Virus record (IMG/VR): IMGVR_UViG_3300005466_000024
Location: 116,706 to 180,705 of that record
Source of the DNA: a virus
DNA length: 64,000 bases
Direction: 5' to 3' (one strand)
The position numbers were made by a program, and so were the translations under genes. The notes beneath the pieces were generated by a model. That model was not told the origin of the DNA, made no database searches, and saw nothing but the letters and a program-made list of their open reading frames with translations. Positions 15,455 to 23,111 of this stretch are shown piece by piece. How positions within the stretch are numbered: position 1 is the first letter of the stretch; each line of letters opens with the position of its first letter.

Positions 15455-17335
15455 TCACGTCGCCTCCGATTTGTGCAGCGCGGCGCGCAGCCGTGCGCCG
15501 ATCCACTCACCGACGGGCGGCGAGACGGCGTTGCCGAACCCGTCGGTCTGTTTGCGTGCCGACCCCCAGACGACGAACGAACCCCGGTAGTCGACGAAGT
15601 CGACGTCGAATCCGCAGCCGCGACCGATCTCGTGGGCCGACATCATGCGGAAGTAGCAGTCCTCGAGAGTGAGCTCGGCGAGCAGCGCGTGCCATTCGGC
15701 GATCAGCGGCGCAAGGATGCCGCCGTCGTACCAGCCGGAGAACAACACGCCCTGCGTGACGGCGGATCCGACGACGGTGCCCAGCGGCTTGTCCAGCGGG
15801 TAGCTGCGGTATCCGGCCTCGTCGATCGAGCCGTTGCACTGCACCCTGCCGGCCGCGGTGAGCACGCCGGGGATCTGGTCGCTGGTCACCGTCGGCATCG
15901 CCTCGCCATGCGTGGTGGGCACGGTGTTGCGCCGGAATGGCACGACGCCCGACGACAACACACCCAGACCGCCGGACCCCGCGTTGCCGACGATGGTCTC
16001 CATCGGCTCGCCAAGGCTGCGGCTGGTGCCATTGGTCCGGTTCGGCAGCACCCGCGCCGACAGCATGCCCAACGTCTCCGACCCGCCCTGCGTCGGCAGC
16101 GGATCGTCGGCGCCGCGCGGCGCGCCCTGGTAGTTGTCGATGGCTAGAGCCACTGGCGGGGTGATCAGGCCAGTGGTGTTGGAGGTGGGCTGGGTCCACA
16201 GCGGTTGGGCAAGGTCACGTGTGCGGCATTCGGAGCCGGGGTGCTCGAAGCTGTTGGCCATCTGCATGATCGCCCCGGTGGACAGGATGGCGGTCTCCTG
16301 CTGGCTGGTCTGGGTGGCCATCGGCTGCCAAGGGTGGCGCTCGGTGCCGTGCAGGGCCTTGGCGGGCATCAGGACGGCCGGGAAATCGGCGAACCGTTGG
16401 CGGCACCGTTCCGCTCGCGCCATCGTGGTCGCCGCGAGCGGTTTCCTCCGATCCCCGATCCGGGTGCCCAGATCCGTCAGGTCCAGCGCAGCCAGCGACG
16501 GCGTCATCGGTGGCGCCACTACGCCCCGGCAGGACGGACAGCGATATGAGTACTGCTTGCCGTAGCGCACCGAACCGGTGGGCGGCACCCCGGTCTTCCA
16601 CGTCCACACTGCCTCGATGACCTTGTCGCATCGCGGGCACCACGACGGCGGGCGGTGATCCAGGTCCGGTGTCGGGATCCGCCGATCCCACATGGCGATG
16701 TACAGCCGGTCCCGCGACTGCGGCACCCCGAAGAACATCGAGTTCAGGTACAGGACGCGATACTTGTAGCCCAGTGTCTCGAACTGCCTGAGCCACCACC
16801 GGTAGGTGCTACCGTCTCCAACCTTGCGCTTGCCTTGGATGGCTGGCCCCCAGGAGGTCAGTTCGGTGGTGCACTCGACCAGGATCAGTCGGGGATGGTG
16901 CTGTGCGGCGTAGGCGAGCACGCAGGACGCGGTGGCGCGGTCGCGTTCGGATCGGGTGACGCTGGCCTCGAAATCCGGGTCGTCCAGGTCGAACAGCGAC
17001 AGCCCCTGCTCGTACGCCTTTTTGGTGTTGGCGAGGCTGTGGTTCTTGCACGAAACTCCTGCCGCCAGCAGGTCTGCCGGCGGCAGGTCGCGGACCGAAT
17101 GGTAGGCCAGGGATTCGCGGTCGACCAGGTCGGCGATCCAGTGTTCCGCCTCGGGATGGTTGGCCTCGTGGATCGCGATCTTGTATTCGTTGTGGTTCGC
17201 CGCGCAGATGGTCTCGAACCCGGCACGTTTGATGCCGGTGGTCAAACCACCGAACCCGGAGAACAGGTCGACCGCGACGAGATCGTCGTGTTTGAAGCGG
17301 CGTCGTTTCACCGCGGGCCGGTACGTGGCGCTCAT
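15455..17335 (-). CDS. DNA (cytosine-5) methyltransferase 2, divergent, 626 aa
   Basis: Motif I (AVDLFSGFGGLTTG, residues 21-34), motif VIII (QSRDRLY, 206-212) and motif X (FGNAVSPPVG) near the C-terminus identify a C5 cytosine methyltransferase. The catalytic loop reads AGVSCKNHS with Cys96 but not the usual Pro-Cys-Gln, and ENV is VECT (153-156), keeping the Glu. A zinc ribbon (CPRC...CPSC) lies at about 228-265. The second half has five to six PL.TV-type repeats ending in GLL/GVL. ATG at 17335 overlaps the WhiB fusion stop (ATGA), so the two are co-translated. Activity is likely but not certain. Confidence 0.85.
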   Translation of the reverse strand: MSATYRPAVKRRRFKHDDLVAVDLFSGFGGLTTGIKRAGFETICAANHNEYKIAIHEANHPEAEHWIADLVDRESLAYHSVRDLPPADLLAAGVSCKNHSLANTKKAYEQGLSLFDLDDPDFEASVTRSERDRATASCVLAYAAQHHPRLILVECTTELTSWGPAIQGKRKVGDGSTYRWWLRQFETLGYKYRVLYLNSMFFGVPQSRDRLYIAMWDRRIPTPDLDHRPPSWCPRCDKVIEAVWTWKTGVPPTGSVRYGKQYSYRCPSCRGVVAPPMTPSLAALDLTDLGTRIGDRRKPLAATTMARAERCRQRFADFPAVLMPAKALHGTERHPWQPMATQTSQQETAILSTGAIMQMANSFEHPGSECRTRDLAQPLWTQPTSNTTGLITPPVALAIDNYQGAPRGADDPLPTQGGSETLGMLSARVLPNRTNGTSRSLGEPMETIVGNAGSGGLGVLSSGVVPFRRNTVPTTHGEAMPTVTSDQIPGVLTAAGRVQCNGSIDEAGYRSYPLDKPLGTVVGSAVTQGVLFSGWYDGGILAPLIAEWHALLAELTLEDCYFRMMSAHEIGRGCGFDVDFVDYRGSFVVWGSARKQTDGFGNAVSPPVGEWIGARLRAALHKSEAT

Positions 17336-18030
17336 ACCAGCCCCCGCTTGAGTCGTCGGCGTTCCTGCTCGGATAATCCGGCCCAAACACCGAACCGCTC
17401 ATCGTGGGCCAAGGCGAACTCCAGGCAGTCGTCGCGCACCGTGCATCGCAGGCAGATGCGTTTGGCCTCACGGGTCGAGCCGCCCTTTTCTGGGAAGAAG
17501 ACCTCGGGGTCGGTCTCGGCGCACAGGGCCTCGTCGCGCCAGCTCTCCACCTCGTTCAGCGCGAAGGGGCCGTCGAGGAAGGTCAGCGTCCGCTGCCCGG
17601 TGGCGAGTGGGCCGAACTTCAGATCCTCCCGTCGCTCCCGTTCGCACGATTCTGCTGCCGCTGCCAGGTCGGCGAGTGCCGCCGCATTGGTGCGGCGGGT
17701 GGCCCACCCGTCCTGCCGGTACTGCTGCCGGGTGGCGGGGTCGATGCCGCAGATGGCGTGCGCCGTCGTGGCGGTGATGACCTGGCGGCCGGCCAGGATG
17801 TGTGTGATCACCGATCGGTGGACGTGCGCGGCGCGGGCGATTTCCCGGTACTTCCAGCCCGCCCCGACCAATAGGATGATCGTCCTACGGACAGGGGCAA
17901 CGTCGATGACGCGTGGTGCGATCTTGCCCTGCCTGCGGTCCCTCTCGTAGTCCGCATGACACAGGCCGCGGCGCAGGGGCTTCTCCGCGCGACCACACCG
18001 CACGCATCGTTCCCCCGATGCCCTCACCAT
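17332..18030 (-). CDS. WhiB-like protein fused to zinc-finger and HTH region, 232 aa
   Basis: The C-terminal 75 residues have the four WhiB cysteines (C.., CLRC, C; LCAETD...CLRCTVRDDC) and the G-V-W-A-G turn, so an Fe-S cluster and binding to the primary sigma factor are expected. The N-terminus has CVRCG...C..H (about 8-24) and a helix-turn-helix-like segment (YREIARAAHVHRSVITHILA, about 55-75). WhiB proteins are normally 80-130 residues. ATG at 18030 or GTG at 18027, the latter overlapping the upstream stop as GTGA. Confidence 0.85.
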   Translation of the reverse strand: MVRASGERCVRCGRAEKPLRRGLCHADYERDRRQGKIAPRVIDVAPVRRTIILLVGAGWKYREIARAAHVHRSVITHILAGRQVITATTAHAICGIDPATRQQYRQDGWATRRTNAAALADLAAAAESCERERREDLKFGPLATGQRTLTFLDGPFALNEVESWRDEALCAETDPEVFFPEKGGSTREAKRICLRCTVRDDCLEFALAHDERFGVWAGLSEQERRRLKRGLV

Positions 18031-18368
18031 TGGGTTGGGTCCGCCAGTGTCCGGGGCCGCTGCCCGAACCAGTGCCGCAGGCTGGCGTACGCCTCCTCGG
18101 CGTCGCCGCCGTTGCCCACCCCGCGCCACACGACGGCGCCGACCTGCGGTGTTCCCGTCTGCTCGTAGTCGGTGTAGTTGACCAGCGCGCACCGGCGCGG
18201 GCGTTGGGTGGACTTGGAGAACTTCGCCACGATGCGGTTGCCGGCGCGGCTCCACTCCAGGTCGCCGTCGGCGGTAGCGGTGATCTCCCACCCGTTCTGC
18301 GCGGCCAGTGCCACCAGTTCCACCAGCGGGGTAACGGCCGCAGCGCTCGTCGTCTCGGAAGTGGTCAC
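18024..18368 (-). CDS. Hypothetical protein, 114 aa
   Basis: Pattern NGWEITATADGDLEW followed by a beta-rich region, similar in outline to gene 36213-36491 (GWTVTCTAD...), so the two may be distant paralogues. GTG at 18368 with AGAAGGGGG upstream; ATGs at 18464 and 18437 are alternatives closer to element 5. Confidence 0.65.
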   Translation of the reverse strand: MTTSETTSAAAVTPLVELVALAAQNGWEITATADGDLEWSRAGNRIVAKFSKSTQRPRRCALVNYTDYEQTGTPQVGAVVWRGVGNGGDAEEAYASLRHWFGQRPRTLADPTQW

Positions 18369-18473
18369 CGGGAACCCCCTTCTGGATGGTCGGGGATGGC
18401 CCCGGAGGTGGGTTACCGTCGCGACGGTGCTGACCATTTCGGCCTCTTCGTCCCCCGGGACCATCTTCCTTAA

Positions 18474-18490
18474 GTATAGCGGTCCTATAG
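18474..18490 (-). promoter_or_regulatory. Paired CTATAG element 5
   Basis: GTATAG (18474-18479) and CTATAG (18485-18490), 11 bp apart; the minus strand gives CGCTATACT as a -10. About 105 bases of leader follow if the GTG at 18368 is used. Confidence 0.65.
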
Positions 18491-18509
18491 CGACATGCCT
18501 ACCGCTACT

Positions 18510-18776
18510 TCAGGACCATTCCACTAGAGCGTCCTCACCCTGGGGAACAGGGCCGGGTTCTCGCAGGTCGGCCCAGTTGATGAAACGCAACCAGCAGGTC
18601 TTCCACCACACTTCGGGTAACTCGGATGGATGCCGGAAATCGGATTGGGACCACCCGTGACGCAACAGGTTCCTACGGCCGGCCTCGTTGTCGATGAGGT
18701 AGATCTTGTGGCAGCCATCGAAGACAAAAAACAGTCCCTCAGCTGGCACCGGTACGCCATTGATCTTGAGGGTCAT
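18510..18776 (-). CDS. Hypothetical protein, 88 aa
   Basis: Not recognised; begins with MTLKINGVPVPAEGLFF and ends acidic. Trp-rich middle (PEVWWKTCWLRFINWADL). ATG at 18776 with GGGGAG seven bases upstream. Confidence 0.75.
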   Translation of the reverse strand: MTLKINGVPVPAEGLFFVFDGCHKIYLIDNEAGRRNLLRHGWSQSDFRHPSELPEVWWKTCWLRFINWADLREPGPVPQGEDALVEWS

Positions 18777-18798
18777 CGCACACTCCCCTTGGCGCCCA

Positions 18799-18903
18799 TC
18801 ACTTCTGCCTCCGACACACCCGCCAGATACTGACCGCACCGGTCACCCATCCGACGACGAACATGCTCATCAGCTGGCTCAGCTGTAGCCAACTACCGCT
18901 CAT
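18799..18903 (-). CDS. Membrane microprotein, 34 aa
   Basis: ATG at 18903 overlaps the stop of 18900-19235 (ATGA), with GGGAGG upstream. The frame encodes one transmembrane helix (SMFVVGWVTGAVSIW) and a basic tail (RVCRRQK). Strong start signals despite the length. Confidence 0.7.
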   Translation of the reverse strand: MSGSWLQLSQLMSMFVVGWVTGAVSIWRVCRRQK

Positions 18904-19235
18904 GCCTCACCTCCCTCGACCCGCACATCGAGTTCGATGTCCGGCACCCACTGGGGCAACCCCAGGATTCCCTCGAGGGCCGCCCGGATCTCCTCCGAGA
19001 ACGATTCGACGTGTTCCCGGTCGTTCTCGGATTCGACCATGACGATGACCTTCATGTTGTTCGATGGCGGGCTGACGCCGCGGTCCATCGCGCGCAGGTG
19101 CTCGGCGCGGCCCTTGGCGTCCATCGGTTCGGCACTCACCACGTGCTCGCCGCGACCGTTGCAGACGACGTCCTGGGGGTGGTTCACCCCAGTGGTCACC
19201 ATGACCCGGCAGTTGGGGCAGAGGATCTCAGGCAT
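18900..19235 (-). CDS. Zinc-binding-like protein, 111 aa
   Basis: CPNC at residues 6-9 with a further Cys at about 25 suggests a metal knuckle. The remainder is acidic and helical (ESFSEEIRAALEGILG). ATG overlaps the preceding TAA (TAATG). Confidence 0.75.
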   Translation of the reverse strand: MPEILCPNCRVMVTTGVNHPQDVVCNGRGEHVVSAEPMDAKGRAEHLRAMDRGVSPPSNNMKVIVMVESENDREHVESFSEEIRAALEGILGLPQWVPDIELDVRVEGGEA

Positions 19236-19372
19236 TATTTCGGCCCGGTGGGCGTCGTGGCGCCGCTTATCATCTCGGCGGCGCGAAGCAGAACATCACG
19301 ATCACGGGCCAGCGCCTGGAAACACAGCGCTTTGTCACGTTCGAGAAAGTCCTCGATGTTCGGCTGATCCAT
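19235..19372 (-). CDS. Hypothetical helical protein, 45 aa
   Basis: ATG at 19372 with AGGAGG six bases upstream; the stop overlaps the next start as TAATG. Charged, probably one or two helices (IEDFLERDKALCFQALARD). Unknown function. Confidence 0.75.
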   Translation of the reverse strand: MDQPNIEDFLERDKALCFQALARDRDVLLRAAEMISGATTPTGPK

Positions 19373-19393
19373 CTGAATTCCTCCTGCAATGAT

Positions 19394-19576
19394 TTAGGGC
19401 AATACCGCTCTCATACACTTCTCAGAGCAGAAGACTTCCGCTGTTGAACTACTTGTCCAGGCAATCCGCCAAGGATTCGGCAAGAGATCCCAAACGACCT
19501 CGCCGGGTTCCCTGCCATTTAGCTCAACCGTGACACCCTTATCACACTGAATACAACCAAACTGTATGAGGATCAT
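19394..19576 (-). CDS. Zinc-ribbon protein, 60 aa
   Basis: CIQC near the N-terminus and CSEKC near the C-terminus form a typical two-knuckle zinc ribbon of the kind involved in nucleic-acid or protein contacts. ATG at 19576 with GAGG upstream. Confidence 0.75.
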   Translation of the reverse strand: MILIQFGCIQCDKGVTVELNGREPGEVVWDLLPNPWRIAWTSSSTAEVFCSEKCMRAVLP

Positions 19577-19624
19577 TACCGCCTCACCGCCATGCTCTCC
19601 GAGCACCGTAGTCGATTCCGTAGA

Positions 19625-19801
19625 TCACAAGCTTCTTCCCCGCACCGGTTTTTCTTCACAAGGTTCCTGGTGTTCCTGTTCGATTTCATCGAGCAACGTC
19701 AGCAGCTCCTCACCGAACCGACATTGTTCGACATCGTTGCCGATGGCCAACTCCTGGCCGAACTGGCGCAAATCAGCCAGGGCCGATCTGTCTATCTTCA
19801 C
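19625..19801 (-). CDS. Hypothetical acidic protein, 58 aa
   Basis: Helical, acidic, basic tail (EEKPVRGRSL). GTG at 19801 overlaps the preceding stop (GTGA). Not recognised. Confidence 0.65.
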   Translation of the reverse strand: MKIDRSALADLRQFGQELAIGNDVEQCRFGEELLTLLDEIEQEHQEPCEEKPVRGRSL

Positions 19802-19926
19802 GTGCCTCGTCTCCCCTCGGCCTCCACCCCGCCGCTCTCCTCCTCGTAGTGGTCCTCGACCAGGCCCAGGACCAGCAGCCACGTCTTGATGCGGCAGCGG
19901 ATGGTCAGCCAGCGATCTGCGCTCAC
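19798..19926 (-). CDS. Hypothetical protein, 42 aa
   Basis: GTG at 19926 overlaps the upstream stop and its own stop overlaps the next GTG, both as GTGA, so it is held at both ends by coupling. Hydrophobic helix (IKTWLLVLGLVED), then a Glu-rich tail. Not recognised. Confidence 0.7.
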   Translation of the reverse strand: MSADRWLTIRCRIKTWLLVLGLVEDHYEEESGGVEAEGRRGT

Positions 19927-20369
19927 GTCTTGGCTTTGGTGAATGACCAGCCACTGAAGTTGCGGGTCAGCACCTCGCTCAGCTCCCCGGTCTTCGGTGA
20001 GAAGCGGGGGTTCTCCCAGGTGCGCTTACGCCACGTCCACCGGCCGTCGGGCCGTTTGAGGTAGTAGCCGAGGTTCGCGCCGTCGTCGATGTCGTATGGC
20101 GCGAAGTTCCGCATGGCCGCGCGGAAGCCCCCGTTGTAGTACTCGCAGTAGCTTTCCAGGTGGGCAGCTACCTGGCGAATCTCGTCCTCGGTGGGCATGA
20201 TGCCGTGGTCGAGGATGTCGTCACAAACCACGATGCCGGTGATATAGCTCCAACGGGGATGAGCCGTTGCGAGGATCGGGATGCGCAGGCTGGTCGCCAG
20301 CTCGGTCTGCTGGGGACTGATATCACCGTCAGTGTCGGCCCAGGTGCGCCGATAGTACTCATCGAACAT
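19923..20369 (-). CDS. Hypothetical protein, 148 aa
   Basis: Not recognised. Aromatic-rich: repeated Tyr/Trp (DEYYRRTWAD, CEYYNGGF, DGRWTWRKRTW). ATG at 20369 lies within the end of the upstream gene. Probably cytosolic. Confidence 0.75.
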   Translation of the reverse strand: MFDEYYRRTWADTDGDISPQQTELATSLRIPILATAHPRWSYITGIVVCDDILDHGIMPTEDEIRQVAAHLESYCEYYNGGFRAAMRNFAPYDIDDGANLGYYLKRPDGRWTWRKRTWENPRFSPKTGELSEVLTRNFSGWSFTKAKT

Positions 20370-20604
20370 GGCCACCCATCTCCCTGACTCGTTGTTCGAA
20401 CATGGCCTCGCCGGCATCCAGCGCCGCGCAAACCTGCGTCACACTCAAGCCCGTCTGCTGAGCCAAACCCGCCAGCAGGATTTCCTTGAGATGCTTGCGG
20501 CGGTGCCGGACGACGATGATCTGCCTGATCTGGTAGACGAATGTGAGCCACACCAGCACGCTCCCGACCCAGCCCATGATGTTCATGCCGTGTTCGGTCG
20601 TCAT
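20359..20604 (-). CDS. Membrane protein, 81 aa
   Basis: One N-terminal transmembrane helix (GWVGSVLVWLTFVYQI), a basic hinge (VVRHRRKHLKE) and a helical cytoplasmic part. ATG overlaps the preceding stop (ATGA). Confidence 0.75.
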   Translation of the reverse strand: MTTEHGMNIMGWVGSVLVWLTFVYQIRQIIVVRHRRKHLKEILLAGLAQQTGLSVTQVCAALDAGEAMFEQRVREMGGHVR

Positions 20605-20774
20605 GCGTACCACTCCCGGCAACCGTTGCAGACGAAGACGGTCTTGCCCGACACCGACTTCTTCGTGAAGACGTTGGCGCCGCAGGTGCAGCGGAACGGC
20701 TTGCCGCCTACGCGCAGCATGGTGGCCTCGGGTTCGATGGGCTGGCGCAGCCGTAGGCGGGCCTGGCTCTTCAC
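20601..20774 (-). CDS. Zinc-ribbon protein, 57 aa
   Basis: CTCG at about 34-37 and CNGC at about 51-54 form a zinc ribbon after a basic N-terminus. GTG at 20774 with GGAGGAG upstream, overlapping the preceding stop (GTGA). Confidence 0.75.
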   Translation of the reverse strand: MKSQARLRLRQPIEPEATMLRVGGKPFRCTCGANVFTKKSVSGKTVFVCNGCREWYA

Positions 20775-21076
20775 GACTCCTCCCGTGCTTTGAGATCGTC
20801 CTTGAGGTCTTGCCAGTATTCCCACGGCACGATGATCGCCAGCGGTTCCTTGGTCTGGGAATGCTCGATGACGTAGGCGTTGCCGTTCTTGACTTCACGC
20901 ATCATTTCGGTGATGGCCTGACGCTTTTCCGACTCGCGATCCTTCTGCCAGACCGGACAGTCCTCGGTGTGGTCGTGGTCGACGGGCGTGTGACAGCTGG
21001 GACACTGCTCGTTCATCCGCCAGAACTGGTGCAGGCGGCAGCCGAGCTTACCGGTGCACACCAACGGGTCACTCAC
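20771..21076 (-). CDS. Zinc-finger protein with Phd/YefM-like C-terminus, 101 aa
   Basis: Residues 21-40 hold CPSC...H.H...C. The last 50 residues (AITEMMREVKNGNAYVIEHS then PLAIIVPWEYWQDL) resemble the DNA-binding core of Phd/YefM antitoxins, whose usual pattern ends in a VI....P.A.IVP strand. No toxin-like partner is next to it, so a stand-alone regulator is more likely than a toxin-antitoxin pair. GTG at 21076 with GGAGGAGGAG upstream. Confidence 0.6.
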   Translation of the reverse strand: MSDPLVCTGKLGCRLHQFWRMNEQCPSCHTPVDHDHTEDCPVWQKDRESEKRQAITEMMREVKNGNAYVIEHSQTKEPLAIIVPWEYWQDLKDDLKAREES

Positions 21077-21428
21077 CGAACTCCTCCTCCACCTGCTGTC
21101 TGGTGTCGGCCCAGGTCGAGTACCGCCGATAATCGGGGGACAGCATCTCGCGGCTGATGAGGTCCAACGCGAACACCGCCTTCTCAAGTGCCTTGATACC
21201 CCTGTAGTAGCGCTGCGCTGTGTACTGGCCACTGATTATCAGCTGACGCACCTCATCCAGACCCTTGCGCACCTCGGTGATGCGGTTGTCGGCGGTGGTG
21301 CCGCCGTCGATGAGGTCCAGGGCCTGCAGGCCGTGGTCGATCAGGGCGTGTTCGGTCTGGGTCGAGGGGTGGTGGTCCATTTTGCGTGCCGCGCGCTTGA
21401 GTTCCTGCAACGTTTCACGGCGCATCAT
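21069..21428 (-). CDS. Helical protein, 119 aa
   Basis: Almost entirely helical, charged (ETLQELKRAARKMDHH, KALEKAVFALDLISRE); possibly coiled. Not recognised. ATG at 21428 overlaps the upstream stop (ATGA). Confidence 0.75.
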   Translation of the reverse strand: MMRRETLQELKRAARKMDHHPSTQTEHALIDHGLQALDLIDGGTTADNRITEVRKGLDEVRQLIISGQYTAQRYYRGIKALEKAVFALDLISREMLSPDYRRYSTWADTRQQVEEEFGE

Positions 21429-21610
21429 GGCCGGGCACCCTTCCGCCACTGCTCCAGCCACCGCTCGAACGCTTCCAGCACGGACGGCTCCAGGAACACC
21501 TGGTTGGTCTTGCCGAGGCCGTTGTGCGTGAACAGCTCGACCTGGCCCCAGTCTTCTGCGGTGACGTAGAGACCGTCACCGAGGTAGGTCGCCGCTGGTT
21601 GTTCAGGCAT
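21425..21610 (-). CDS. Hypothetical protein, 61 aa
   Basis: Beta-rich N-terminal half (LYVTAEDWGQVELFTHNG), then a helix (LEAFERWLEQWRKG). ATG at 21610 with GGGAG upstream. Not recognised. Confidence 0.75.
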   Translation of the reverse strand: MPEQPAATYLGDGLYVTAEDWGQVELFTHNGLGKTNQVFLEPSVLEAFERWLEQWRKGARP

Positions 21611-21920
21611 GGGTCGACTCCCTCGACTCGCGGTGTTCCTCGCACATCACCCTGGCCCGGGCCAGCGACTTGCCGACCTCATCGCCGATACGCGTCCACT
21701 TCAGTTCGCCCTCGAGTTCGGCGAACTCCGGCCACCAGATGGCCTTGCCGACACGGCTGCGCACCCGGTACGACACCCCGTTGACCGGACCGGCATGCCA
21801 GTGCCCCAGGCCGCCGCACTTGCGCCAGAGCATTAGGTTGTGCACGTCCTGGGCACGACCTGCGCCGCACTGGCACATGTTGTCAGTACCCTCGGCCTTG
21901 TTGTAGCGGTGGCGGATCAT
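21603..21920 (-). CDS. Hypothetical protein, 105 aa
   Basis: CQCG near residue 15 and a second Cys pair spaced apart give a possible metal site; mid region (WWPEFAELEGELKWTRIG) is Trp-rich. The ATG at 21920 is better spaced from AGGAGG than the adjacent ATG at 21923. First gene behind the 43-bp palindrome and element 6; the ribosome site touches the palindrome arm. Confidence 0.7.
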   Translation of the reverse strand: MIRHRYNKAEGTDNMCQCGAGRAQDVHNLMLWRKCGGLGHWHAGPVNGVSYRVRSRVGKAIWWPEFAELEGELKWTRIGDEVGKSLARARVMCEEHRESRESTHA

Positions 21921-21927
21921 CATCCCT

Positions 21928-21970
21928 CCTCAGCACCATGCTATATCACCACTATAGCATGGTGCTGAGG
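21928..21970. promoter_or_regulatory. 43-bp palindrome containing paired element 6
   Basis: Perfect 18-bp arms (21928-21945 and 21953-21970), 7-base centre. Element 6, CTATAT (21941-21946) and CTATAG (21952-21957), forms the core. On the minus strand it reads TGCTATAGT within the stem. It lies immediately upstream of gene 21603-21920. As DNA it may bind a dimeric regulator; as RNA it could fold and mask the ribosome site. Confidence 0.8.
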
Positions 21971-22003
21971 GTACAACCAGCTTTCGGGCAGCGGGCGCGG
22001 CCC

Positions 22004-22435
22004 TTATACCACGAAGCTCCGCGGGGTCGGTTGGAAGCTCATCGGAATCTTGTAACCGATCCGCTGGTAATCCGTCAGGTGGTGATCCGTCAGGTCGTCG
22101 CGGAAGCGGAAGGGCCACTCCTGCCCTTCGGTCCAAACCACATCACGCACCCCTCCGAGGTACTGTCCTCGACTGGGGCTGCAGTTGCAGAGATCCTCCC
22201 AGATGGCCCTGGGAATGGTGCGCCCGTCGTACCCCCGGTCGCGCACCATTTCCAACTGGGCGGCCTCGGCCTCCTTGATCCTCTCGTCCAGTAGCCGATC
22301 CCATTCGAGCAGGGTGGGCCGCTGGGGGGTTGGTCCCTGGTCGACCGGTTCGGGAGTTTGTTCGGCTTCCGTCTTGCCGGCCACTTCCGGAGTGGGCCAG
22401 TCGAGCTCTTCCAGTTGGTCGGGCGCGATGGTCAT
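22004..22435 (-). CDS. Hypothetical protein, 143 aa
   Basis: Pro/Glu-rich N-terminal 45 residues, then a helix (LLDERIKEAEAAQLEMVRD) and a C-terminal region with CNC and an FRFRDD stretch. Not recognised. ATG at 22435 with GAGAGGAG upstream; preceded by the palindrome at 22455-22473. Confidence 0.75.
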   Translation of the reverse strand: MTIAPDQLEELDWPTPEVAGKTEAEQTPEPVDQGPTPQRPTLLEWDRLLDERIKEAEAAQLEMVRDRGYDGRTIPRAIWEDLCNCSPSRGQYLGGVRDVVWTEGQEWPFRFRDDLTDHHLTDYQRIGYKIPMSFQPTPRSFVV

Positions 22436-22454
22436 GGGTCGGACTCCTCTCTGC

Positions 22455-22473
22455 TCTGTCCACGGTGGACAGA
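22455..22473. promoter_or_regulatory. Interrupted perfect palindrome, operator-like
   Basis: TCTGTCCAC-G-GTGGACAGA, nine perfect base pairs each side of one base, 20 bases upstream of the ATG at 22435. A classic size for a dimeric repressor site; the nearby XRE-type gene (22738-23004) is a candidate binder. Confidence 0.6.
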
Positions 22474-22525
22474 AGTCGGTCAGGCGATGGGTTCCACGGA
22501 GGGGAGGCTGCGGCGATTGAGCCGA

Positions 22526-22738
22526 TCAGCCTTCCTGCCCGGTTGGATCGGGCGCCCTCATCTCCAAAGCGGTGTGCGCCGGTAACACGTCGATGAGAAC
22601 GCGATCCCCGGCCTCGGGGTGGAATTCGTTGGCGATCACCCACGTGTCCACTCCCTCCTCGAGTCCCCCGTGGAAGAGTTCGCAGGGCACCTCGGTGCCG
22701 TCGGCCCGCGTGATGCGCACATTCTCCGGCCGGCCCAT
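22526..22738 (-). CDS. Hypothetical beta-rich protein, 70 aa
   Basis: Order of conserved elements: V-R-I..ADGTEVPCEL, then WVIANEFHPEAGDRVLIDV and TALEM. The same order appears in 32513-32755, so these are paralogues of unknown function. ATG at 22738 overlaps the upstream stop (TGATG). Confidence 0.75.
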   Translation of the reverse strand: MGRPENVRITRADGTEVPCELFHGGLEEGVDTWVIANEFHPEAGDRVLIDVLPAHTALEMRAPDPTGQEG

Positions 22739-23004
22739 CACGCCACCGTCTTCTGCAGCAACGGGCAGTCGACGACCTCCAGCAGCCGCTCCCACACCTC
22801 GAGGCTGCCCTGGGAGCGCCCGGACAGCATGCAGCTGAGGTGTTTCCGGCTGATCCCCGCCGCCATGGCCAGATCGGCCTGATTCCAATGCTTGCGGTAA
22901 AGCCCGCCCCGCACCAGATCGGCCATCATGGCCTGCAACCTCAGGGCCGGCTGCCCACTTTCCGGCGAGCCCGCTTCCCTCGACTCCGACAACTCGCATT
23001 CCAT
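22738..23004 (-). CDS. XRE-family HTH DNA-binding protein, 88 aa
   Basis: A helix-turn-helix of the lambda-Cro/XRE kind is visible at about 41-80 (WNQADLAMAAGISRKHLSC, then GS..VWERLLEVV). Probably a repressor. It is divergent from the plus-strand operon at 23112, and the 107-bp gap could hold its operator. ATG at 23004; a GTG at 23013 is possible. Confidence 0.75.
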   Translation of the reverse strand: MECELSESREAGSPESGQPALRLQAMMADLVRGGLYRKHWNQADLAMAAGISRKHLSCMLSGRSQGSLEVWERLLEVVDCPLLQKTVA

Positions 23005-23111
23005 ACCGACCACCGCCGCAGCCTATCGTTCTTCCCTCGTTTTTTCACCTTAGAGGTTTCATAGTAGGGTCCTGCGCATGACCAAATTCAGGGCCAGACT
23101 AAGGGGTCGCG

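Noticed and set aside
19400-19416. CAATAC-N5-TCATAC with 11-bp spacing
   Set aside because: Poor match to the consensus and inside a gene end without a start nearby.
20771-21076. Complete toxin-antitoxin pair
   Set aside because: No toxin-like gene precedes or follows the YefM-like gene.
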